Assembly (NCBI GenBank): GCA_947372005.1
Contig: CANBRV010000038.1
Span: forward strand, 1 to 12,926
Length of the DNA stretch: 12,926 nucleotides
Direction: 5' to 3'
Source of the DNA: Comamonadaceae bacterium
GTDB taxonomy: Bacteria > Pseudomonadota > Gammaproteobacteria > Burkholderiales > Burkholderiaceae_C
Shown here: positions 7,677-12,926 of the stretch, piece after piece
How positions within the stretch are numbered: position 1 is the first letter of the stretch
Layout of the letters: the number at the start of each line of letters is the position of its first letter
Notes under the pieces: model-generated
The model's database searches: none
Told to the model about the DNA's origin: nothing
What the model saw: only the letters and a program-made list of their open reading frames with translations
Program-made: the position numbers and the translations under genes

Positions 7677-8336
7677 TCAATACTCAACAGGCAATGGGTC
7701 GAGTGAGCGCCAAATATACCAAGTAGCGACCGTGCAATAAGGTGCCCAAGCCGCGGCCACCTCTCTAGCTTCACTACGGCTCACGGGTTCGCCAGAAAAA
7801 TAAGAAGTGCTAATGCCATTGAGCAGTCCAATATCGTCCAGCGGAAGCACGTTTGGTCGCATTTGATGAAAAATCAAAAACATCTCCGCCGTCCAGCGCC
7901 CAATCCCACGAATAGCAACTAACTCTTTAATAATGATTTCATCGTCCTTGGCTGCCCATCCATCGACATCTAAGCGTCCATCGCTAAAGTGCAGCGCTAA
8001 ATCGATTAAATACTCGACCTTGCGGGCAGAAAGTCCCGAAGCTCGCATGTCGTCTACCTTCAATTTAAGCACTGCGGCCGGCGTCATCTTTTTAGGTAAA
8101 AGTACGAACCTATCCCAGACTGTTTGAGCCGCTTTTACCGAAATTTGCTGCCCTACGATAGAACGAGCCAAAGTGGAAAACGCATCGCCACGTGAGCTCA
8201 AACAAGCATCACCAAACTGCGGAATCAGTCGCTTCATCACGCGGTCTTTTTTCATCAAGTGCTTGCAGGCCTCTTGCCAGTAATCAGGAAAAGCGTGTGT
8301 GGCCTGTGCGCTAGCCACTTTCGACCTGGTTGTCAT
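7677..8336 (-). CDS. HhH-GPD DNA glycosylase (DNA-3-methyladenine glycosylase II-like)
   Basis: A base-excision-repair glycosylase that probably removes alkylated purines. From the start chosen here it has 219 residues. LARSIVGQQIS (about 56-66) is the conserved helical block of the family. IRGIGRWTAEM (142-152) is the helix-hairpin-helix that binds DNA, and LPLDDIGL (about 164-171) carries the catalytic Asp. There is no Cys cluster for an iron-sulfur centre, which argues against EndoIII/MutY, and the size suits the compact AlkA-like class without AlkA's N-terminal domain. I chose the ATG at 8334-8336 because it forms an ATGA overlap with the cysS stop; an in-frame ATG at 8351 would add only MGSCC. 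It sits between cysS and accA, a placement I recall from other Burkholderiales. The exact lesion range is not readable from sequence. Confidence 0.88.
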   Translation of the reverse strand: MTTRSKVASAQATHAFPDYWQEACKHLMKKDRVMKRLIPQFGDACLSSRGDAFSTLARSIVGQQISVKAAQTVWDRFVLLPKKMTPAAVLKLKVDDMRASGLSARKVEYLIDLALHFSDGRLDVDGWAAKDDEIIIKELVAIRGIGRWTAEMFLIFHQMRPNVLPLDDIGLLNGISTSYFSGEPVSRSEAREVAAAWAPYCTVATWYIWRSLDPLPVEY

Positions 8337-9730
8337 GCAGCAGCTTCCCATGTCGTGCCTGTTGGCGAATCTTTTAAAACAATACCTTTTACCAACAACT
8401 CTTGGCGAATGCGATCCGCTTCAGCAAAATTTTTATTCTTTTTGGCAAGGGCTCGTAATTCAATCTGCGCTTGAATCGCAGAAGCATTTCCACCAGACCC
8501 CGCTTGTAGAAAGGCCTGCGGAGTTTGTTGCAGTAGGCCCAGTATTCCACCTAGTTTGCAAAGTAGTCCCGCCATATCGGACGACTTTGTGCGATTCACC
8601 TCGCCGGCTAAATCAAATAGCACAGCCACAGCCTCTGGCGTACCAAAGTCTTCATCCATCGCCGCTTTAAAGCGTGCTGCGTAGGCAATAGTCCAGTCAA
8701 TCACAACATCCGTTGCCGCGACTAAGTCGAGCGCAGTGTAGAGACGCTTCAGCGCTCCCTTGGCATCATCCAAATGCACATCGCTGTAATTCAGTGGACT
8801 ACGGTAATGTGTGCGAATAATGAAAAATCGGACAACCTCTGGATCATAGGCTTTTAGAACTTCTCGAATGGTGAAGAAATTACCTAGGCTTTTGGACATT
8901 TTTTCGTTATCGACATTAACAAAGCCGTTGTGCATCCAATAATTTGCCATCGGGTGCGCGCCGCTCATTGCCGCTTCGCTTTGTGCAATTTCATTTTCGT
9001 GATGCGGGAACTGCAAATCGGCACCGCCGCCGTGAATATCAAAATGCTCGCCCAAGAGTGCACAGCTCATCACCGAGCATTCGATATGCCAGCCGGGACG
9101 TCCCAAGCCATAAGGACTTTGCCATTTCGCCTCAGCAGGCTCACTCTCTTTTGCGGCTTTCCAAAGCACAAAATCCAGTGGATCGTTCTTGCCGCTCACC
9201 ACAGCCACGCGCTCGCCCGCACGCAGCTCGTCTAGCGATTTGCCACTCAGTTTGCCGTATTCTGGAAATTTGCGAACCGAAAAGTTGACATCACTATTGC
9301 CATCGCCATCTTTGTGGGTGGCATATGCAATGCCTTTTGCTTCTAATTTTTGAATAAGTCCCAGCATTTGCGGTACATATTCTGTTGCACGCGGCTCGTA
9401 TGTCGGACGTTCAATGCCCAGCGCATCAGCATCCTCATGCAGCGCATCTACCATGCGATTAGTCAGCTGCATGATGGTCTCACCATTCTCAAGGGCGCGC
9501 TTAATAATTTTGTCGTCAATATCCGTGACATTCCGCACATAGTTGACGGTATATCCTGAGGCTTTAAACCAACGCTGCACAACATCAAACGCCAGCATCG
9601 AACGAGCATGGCCAAGATGACAAAAGTCATACACAGTCATGCCGCAAACATAAAGACTTACCTTTGCAGGCTCTCTAGGAGAAAAAGGGACAACGCAGCG
9701 CTCAAGCGTGCTATAAATTCGCAAGGTCAT
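8333..9730 (-). CDS. cysS: Cysteinyl-tRNA synthetase
   Basis: Class I synthetase charging tRNA-Cys. From the start chosen here it has 465 residues. LYVCGMTVYDFCHLGHAR covers the zinc ligand Cys29 and the HIGH-type motif HLGH (38-41). The other expected zinc ligands are visible as Cys218, His243 and Glu247 (in HHENE), and KMSKS is at 277-281. The C-terminal part (about 310-465) is the anticodon-binding helical bundle, including the KNFAEADRIRQEL block near the end. The ATG at 9728-9730 gives MTLRIYSTLER, matching the family N-terminus; an upstream in-frame ATG at 9769 would add 13 non-family residues across the divergent promoter region. The stop overlaps the glycosylase start by ATGA. It is probably the first gene of the long minus-strand run. 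Confidence 0.96.
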   Translation of the reverse strand: MTLRIYSTLERCVVPFSPREPAKVSLYVCGMTVYDFCHLGHARSMLAFDVVQRWFKASGYTVNYVRNVTDIDDKIIKRALENGETIMQLTNRMVDALHEDADALGIERPTYEPRATEYVPQMLGLIQKLEAKGIAYATHKDGDGNSDVNFSVRKFPEYGKLSGKSLDELRAGERVAVVSGKNDPLDFVLWKAAKESEPAEAKWQSPYGLGRPGWHIECSVMSCALLGEHFDIHGGGADLQFPHHENEIAQSEAAMSGAHPMANYWMHNGFVNVDNEKMSKSLGNFFTIREVLKAYDPEVVRFFIIRTHYRSPLNYSDVHLDDAKGALKRLYTALDLVAATDVVIDWTIAYAARFKAAMDEDFGTPEAVAVLFDLAGEVNRTKSSDMAGLLCKLGGILGLLQQTPQAFLQAGSGGNASAIQAQIELRALAKKNKNFAEADRIRQELLVKGIVLKDSPTGTTWEAAA

Positions 9731-9781
9731 ATGGGAAGTGTTCGTTACAATTGCCCGCAATATTAGCACTCGAAAGTATCC
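9731..9781. promoter_or_regulatory. Divergent spacer between cysS and the envelope gene cluster
   Basis: Fifty-one bases separate two divergent gene runs, so promoters for both are expected here or just inside the flanking coding ends. On the plus strand TACAAT (9746-9751) is a good -10 match, but no clear -35 is found at 15-18 bases. On the minus strand TGCTAATAT (reverse of about 9760-9768) resembles an extended -10 for cysS. No riboswitch or T-box structure can fit in this spacer. These are weak by-eye matches. Confidence 0.35.
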
Positions 9782-10801
9782 ATGTACCTAAATGATTCTG
9801 CGCGTAAGTTTATTTTGGCTATTACCGCTACTGCATTAACTGCTTTATTAAGCGCTGTGCATGCAGATGAATATGCTGATGTGACTCGTTTAGCCAAAGC
9901 CAAACAATTCCCCGAAGCTTTAGCCAAAGCTGAGCAATTCCTCTCGTCAAAACCGCGTGATCCGCAAATGCGCTTCCTTAAAGGCGTTGTACTCAGTGAA
10001 ATGGGGAAAATGGGGGATGCAACGACAACATTTACCCGTATGACTGAGGACTATCCAGAAATACCGGAGCCGTATAACAATCTTGCGGTCATTTATGCAA
10101 ACAGTGGTCAATTAGAAAAAGCTCGTTCAGCGTTGGAAATGGCTATACGTACTAACCCAAGCTATTCAACAGCGCATGAAAACTTGGGTGACATTTATGC
10201 AAAATTAGCCAGTCAGTCCTACGCCAAGGCATTGCAACTCGATACAAACAATACGGCGGTAACACCCAAACTGAATTTAATACGAGAATTGTTTTCAACT
10301 ACTGGCGGGGTTAAACCAGTTGCGCCTGCGCCGACAGCAGCGCCAACTGTTAATCCAGTCGTAGCGCCCATTCAACCTAAACAACCCACTGCCGTATTGG
10401 CATCCCCAACCAATACAAATCAACCAAGCGTTGCACCAGCCAACGTGACAAATGCCATCTCTAACCGTGATGTTGACTCAGCTGTGAATGCATGGGCCAA
10501 GGCTTGGAGTAATCGTGACATGAAAAGCTACATTGGTAGTTACACGAAAGACTTTACTCCGCACAACAAACTGTCGCGTGAAGCTTGGGAGGAGGAACGC
10601 AAAGCTCGGATCATGGGCAAATCACAAATTAGCGTAAAACTCAATAGCATCAATATTGTCATGAGTTCGAATGGCTCAAACGCAACCGTCAAATTCAAAC
10701 AGGACTACAAAGCAGACGCTCTTTCAACTAGCAGCCGTAAGACATTAGAGATGGTTAAATCGGGTGATCGCTGGCTCATTACCAAAGAAACTACTGGTTA
10801 A
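9782..10801 (+). CDS. Secreted TPR protein with C-terminal NTF2-like (Cds6-type) domain
   Basis: A 339-residue exported protein, probably periplasmic. An N-terminal signal peptide (Lys9 followed by a hydrophobic run at about 10-25) ends in SAVHA, with likely cleavage after residue 28. TPR-like helical repeats cover about 29-158, clearest at 96-129 (PEPYNNLAVIYANSGQLEKARSAL split over two helices). A Pro/Ala/Thr-rich linker follows (about 177-221). Residues 231-337 look like an NTF2-like domain: AWAKAWSNRDMKSYIGSYTKDF at the start and a final WLI strand. The next gene, an L,D-transpeptidase, ends in a similar domain and starts at the TAATG overlap (10799-10803). A scaffold or partner role for the transpeptidase in peptidoglycan remodelling is plausible, but that is inference from domains and context. 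The protein has no enzyme motif. Confidence 0.82.
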   Translation: MYLNDSARKFILAITATALTALLSAVHADEYADVTRLAKAKQFPEALAKAEQFLSSKPRDPQMRFLKGVVLSEMGKMGDATTTFTRMTEDYPEIPEPYNNLAVIYANSGQLEKARSALEMAIRTNPSYSTAHENLGDIYAKLASQSYAKALQLDTNNTAVTPKLNLIRELFSTTGGVKPVAPAPTAAPTVNPVVAPIQPKQPTAVLASPTNTNQPSVAPANVTNAISNRDVDSAVNAWAKAWSNRDMKSYIGSYTKDFTPHNKLSREAWEEERKARIMGKSQISVKLNSINIVMSSNGSNATVKFKQDYKADALSTSSRKTLEMVKSGDRWLITKETTG

Positions 10802-12069
10802 TGTCATCTCGCCTCCTTGGTTTTTCCTGCTTAGTTGCCACATCTGTCTTATTAAACGGCCTTTGGTGTAGCGTAAGCTTTGCCAAAAACAAATCCCGTA
10901 CAAAGACTGAGGCTGTCAGCGCGACATTAACGCCGCCTTATGAAGCTGAAACTCGCCTCATCGCTATATACAAACTCATTGGTGCTGGGCAAGCCCGCGA
11001 AGCATTACCCCTAGCGGCAGAACTCACTAAAAACTTCCCTACATTTCAGCTAGGGCACTTGGTTTACGGGGATTTGCTAAACATGCAAACAAAACCTGCG
11101 ACCAAGCTAGGTGAGTTGCCAGCAAGCTTAAACAAAACGGCCAATGCTGTTGCATGGGCGGAACTGCGTGAAGAGTCGCTGCAGCGGGTTAAAGCGCTAC
11201 AAGATCGACCAGCTCCAGGTACCATTCCTAGTCAGATTTTGGGACTAACTGCACGAAATAAACACGTGATCGCAGTCGATGCTAGCAAGTCTCGTCTGTA
11301 CGTTTTAGAGAATAGCGACACCGGTCTAAAACTTGTTATGGATACATACATTTCCGTCGGCAAGGAAGGAATTGGCAAATACGTACAAGGCGACTTAAAA
11401 ACACCTCTTGGCGTGTACTACGTCGCAACGCCTATCGATCCCAAGCTTTTAGCGCCTCTATACGGCGGCGGTGCACTGCCTATCAACTACCCTAATCCAT
11501 TTGATCAGCGTTTAGGCAAATCAGGCAGTGGTATTTGGCTGCATGGCACTATGCCCGGACGCTATTCGCGCCCCGTCAAAGCAACGGATGGATGCGTCGT
11601 GATGGCAAACCCTGACCTAAAAAAATTAATGGCCATCGTTGCCATTAAAACCACTCCTGTCATTATCGCTAGCAAATTACAGTGGGTAAAACCCGAGCAA
11701 TTACTGGGTGAGCGCAAACAATTTGAAAGCTCACTCAACAACTGGCGTGAGTTAAAAAATAGTGGTCAACTTGATAAGCTATATAGTTTTTACGTTAGTG
11801 ATTTCAGTGCTTATGGAAAATCACTGTCCGCATGGTGGACAAATAACCTAAAAGAGATTGAAAAAGCCAATAAGCAACCATTTCAATGGCGTGATGTAAC
11901 CACCCTCTCTTGGCATTCTGAAGCTAGCGATAAATCATCTAACATCATGGTCGTTACCTATGACGAAATACTGCCCAAGCACAAACATCCCGTGACCAAA
12001 CGCCAATACTGGCTACAAGTGGGTAATCAATGGAAAATCTTTTTTGAGGGCATCATCGCTGCATCATGA
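10801..12069 (+). CDS. Exported L,D-transpeptidase (YkuD) with C-terminal NTF2-like domain
   Basis: A 422-residue protein expected to form 3-3 cross-links in peptidoglycan or attach proteins to it. The signal peptide (about 1-28) ends in SVSFA; WC near 22-23 does not make a lipobox. One TPR-like helical pair lies at about 50-93. The YkuD domain spans about 155-290: GDLKTPLGVYYV (197-208), then HGT (248-250) and the nucleophile Cys265 in TDGCVVM. The usual S/T-x-GC-x-R/N pattern is altered, with Val in the Arg position, as in more divergent YkuD branches such as YafK/Cds6-like proteins. Residues 309-420 form an NTF2-like domain resembling that of the preceding gene. The start overlaps the upstream stop (TAATG), and the stop overlaps the next start (ATGA), so translation of the three is probably coupled. 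Confidence 0.88.
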   Translation: MSSRLLGFSCLVATSVLLNGLWCSVSFAKNKSRTKTEAVSATLTPPYEAETRLIAIYKLIGAGQAREALPLAAELTKNFPTFQLGHLVYGDLLNMQTKPATKLGELPASLNKTANAVAWAELREESLQRVKALQDRPAPGTIPSQILGLTARNKHVIAVDASKSRLYVLENSDTGLKLVMDTYISVGKEGIGKYVQGDLKTPLGVYYVATPIDPKLLAPLYGGGALPINYPNPFDQRLGKSGSGIWLHGTMPGRYSRPVKATDGCVVMANPDLKKLMAIVAIKTTPVIIASKLQWVKPEQLLGERKQFESSLNNWRELKNSGQLDKLYSFYVSDFSAYGKSLSAWWTNNLKEIEKANKQPFQWRDVTTLSWHSEASDKSSNIMVVTYDEILPKHKHPVTKRQYWLQVGNQWKIFFEGIIAAS

Positions 12070-12671
12070 CTTTAAACCGCCAACAATTTATTCTCACCCC
12101 GCTACTCGCGCTCGGTCTGACAACTGCAGCGCAAGTTTCTTCTCCACTCTCGACAAAAGGAAAACTAAAAATGCAAAAAATCGAATTTCACATTCAAAAC
12201 CACGGCGTTATCACCTTGGAACTTGACACTGAAAAAGCGCCCAAAACGGTTGCCAACTTCGTCCAGTATGTCAAAGATGGCCACTATAACGGCACGATTT
12301 TTCATCGCGTGATTGATGGATTCATGATTCAAGGCGGCGGTTTTGATTCCAAAATGAACCAAAAACCAACACGTCCGACCATCACCAACGAAGCGGACAA
12401 CGGCTTGAAGAACGACAAGTACACCGTTGCAATGGCGCGCACATCTGCGCCGCACTCGGCAAGCGCTCAGTTTTTCATTAATGGCGCTAAAAACGATTTC
12501 CTCAACTTCCGCTCGCCAACGCAAGACGGTTGGGGCTATGCCGTCTTTGGCAAAGTGGTCAGTGGCACAGAAATTGTGGACAAACTCTCCAAAGTCGCGA
12601 CAGGCAGCAAAGGTGGCCACGGTGACGTGCCACGCGAAGACATATTGGTGACCAAGGCTGTGGCACTCTAA
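12066..12671 (+). CDS. ppiB: Cyclophilin-type peptidyl-prolyl isomerase with in-frame signal-peptide leader
   Basis: Catalyses cis-trans isomerisation of Xaa-Pro bonds during protein folding. From Met36 (12171) the sequence is a textbook cytoplasmic PpiB of 166 residues: FHRVIDGFMIQGGGF, with the catalytic Arg and the Phe/Met/Gln pocket, then MART...SASAQFFIN and GYAVFGKVV. The frame is open 35 codons further upstream, to an ATG that forms ATGA with the transpeptidase stop. Those codons spell a signal peptide: MTLNRQQ, then a hydrophobic stretch at about 8-22, then AAQVSS. Codons 30-35 (TKGKLK) are the translated ribosome-binding region of the inner start. Many relatives have tandem periplasmic ppiA and cytoplasmic ppiB here, so this could be a deletion fusion giving an exported long form and a cytoplasmic short form. 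Which start is used is undecided; the isomerase call is secure. lpxH follows with no gap. Confidence 0.93.
   Translation: MTLNRQQFILTPLLALGLTTAAQVSSPLSTKGKLKMQKIEFHIQNHGVITLELDTEKAPKTVANFVQYVKDGHYNGTIFHRVIDGFMIQGGGFDSKMNQKPTRPTITNEADNGLKNDKYTVAMARTSAPHSASAQFFINGAKNDFLNFRSPTQDGWGYAVFGKVVSGTEIVDKLSKVATGSKGGHGDVPREDILVTKAVAL
12156..12161 (+). promoter_or_regulatory. Ribosome binding site for the inner ppiB start
   Basis: AAAGGA lies nine bases before the ATG at 12171, in an A-rich stretch, and is among the clearest Shine-Dalgarno signals in the window. It lies inside the reading frame opened by the ATG at 12066, which suggests that the short, signal-less cyclophilin is made independently. The same layout would result if an ancestral ppiB leader had been joined to the start of a ppiA gene. 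Confidence 0.6.
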
Positions 12672-12926
12672 ATGATTGACACCTCGGCTTGGCAAACGAT
12701 TGATTTCATCTCCGACTTGCATTTGCAAGTCGCAGAGCCAGCAACGGCCAAGGCGTGGTTCGATTACATGGCATCCGCTGAGGGGACTCAAGCGGATGCC
12801 ATTTTTATTTTGGGCGATTGGTTTGAGGTCTGGGTTGGCGACGATGACGAAGATCCATTTGCAGCCCTTTGTGCCGCTGTCATGCGACAACGTGCTAAAG
12901 GTGTGAAGGGCAGCAAGCCTTGCGAG
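12672..12926 (+). CDS. lpxH: UDP-2,3-diacylglucosamine diphosphatase, N-terminal part (cut by right edge)
   Basis: LpxH hydrolyses UDP-2,3-diacylglucosamine to lipid X and UMP in lipid A synthesis, at the inner face of the cytoplasmic membrane. The first 85 residues are present, with an open frame to the edge. FISDLHL (12-18) supplies the metal-binding Asp15 and His17 of the calcineurin-like phosphoesterase fold. ILGDWFEVWVGDD (46-58) supplies Asp49 and is the LpxH-type version of the second metal motif. The ATG at 12672-12674 directly abuts the cyclophilin stop TAA (12669-12671), so reinitiation is likely. LpxH after PpiB is a placement I recall from Burkholderiales. A strong hairpin with a T-tract lies inside this coding region (12768-12811). 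Confidence 0.93.
   Translation, partial: MIDTSAWQTIDFISDLHLQVAEPATAKAWFDYMASAEGTQADAIFILGDWFEVWVGDDDEDPFAALCAAVMRQRAKGVKGSKPCE
12768..12811 (+). terminator. Terminator-like hairpin and T-tract inside lpxH
   Basis: ATGGCATCCGCT (12768-12779) and AGCGGATGCCAT (12791-12802) are perfect 12-base inverted arms. The 11-base loop could pair three more bases (GAG 12780-12782 with CTC 12787-12789). The right arm runs directly into TTTTT-A-TTTT (12802-12811). This has the form of a Rho-independent terminator on the plus strand, yet it lies at codons 33-47 of lpxH and does not interrupt the frame. It may be a chance of codon choice, or an attenuator acting when lpxH translation lags. Activity is unproven. 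Confidence 0.45.

Noticed and set aside
8337..8351. Upstream start of the DNA glycosylase adding MGSCC
   Set aside because: The ATGA overlap at 8333-8336 is the usual coupled arrangement and the extra residues have no support; it cannot be fully excluded.
9731..9769. Longer cysS start at 9769 adding 13 residues
   Set aside because: The added residues do not match the family N-terminus and would cover nearly all of the divergent promoter spacer; MTLRIYSTLER from 9730 fits CysS.
12613..12633. Hairpin GTGGC-ACG / CGT-GCCAC near the end of the cyclophilin gene
   Set aside because: It has a one-base bulge and no T-tract, and encodes the conserved GGHGDVP segment, so pairing is probably incidental.
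12165..12890. A 241-codon open frame on the minus strand opposite the cyclophilin and lpxH
   Set aside because: It lies antisense to two well-supported genes, has no family-like motifs, and its composition (Cys/His/Arg/Val runs) is that of a shadow frame.
1..12926. Search for CRISPR arrays, insertion sequences, toxin-antitoxin pairs, phage genes or defence systems
   Set aside because: No direct-repeat arrays, terminal inverted repeats, transposase or nuclease-system motifs were seen; nearly every base belongs to a conserved housekeeping or envelope gene.

Overview
The window reads as chromosomal DNA of a betaproteobacterium, most likely order Burkholderiales and probably near Comamonadaceae. 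The basis is recalled lineage knowledge: a Neisseria/Burkholderia-type ThrB next to polA, a BPSS1780-like membrane protein after it, the run cysS / DNA glycosylase / accA / tilS / lysC / tRNA-Ser(GCU) / uvrD, and the wording of the PolA, TilS and PpiB motifs. Coding density is very high; no gap between genes exceeds about 51 bases. I see no mobile element, CRISPR array, phage gene or rRNA.

Left part (1-2096). The N-terminal part of DNA polymerase I is on the minus strand and runs off the left edge. A 49-base spacer separates it from a divergent two-gene plus-strand unit, thrB and a BPSS1780-like multi-pass membrane protein, which overlap by ATGA. This unit meets uvrD tail to tail, and the two stop codons share the 4 bases TTAA.

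Middle part (2093-9730, minus strand). A tightly packed co-directional run, in transcription order: cysS, a HhH-GPD DNA glycosylase, accA, tilS, lysC, tRNA-Ser(GCU) and uvrD. Junctions range from a 41-base overlap to gaps of 29 bases or less, and I see no intrinsic terminator between genes. It mixes translation (CysS, TilS, tRNA-Ser), fatty-acid synthesis (AccA), lysine/threonine/methionine synthesis (LysC) and DNA repair (glycosylase, UvrD).

Right part (9782-12926, plus strand). A compact cell-envelope unit faces away from cysS across a 51-base divergent spacer. It holds a secreted TPR protein with a C-terminal NTF2-like domain, an exported YkuD L,D-transpeptidase with a similar C-terminal domain, a cyclophilin peptidyl-prolyl isomerase, and the start of lpxH (lipid A synthesis), cut by the right edge. 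Junctions are TAATG, ATGA and a directly abutting TAA/ATG.

Most of the window is ordinary housekeeping. The points worth a second look are: a cyclophilin that looks like a periplasmic signal peptide joined in frame to a cytoplasmic PpiB, which keeps its own ribosome binding site; a terminator-like hairpin with a T-tract inside the lpxH coding region; uvrD beginning only 10 bases after the CCA end of tRNA-Ser; and the paired NTF2-like domains on the TPR protein and the L,D-transpeptidase.
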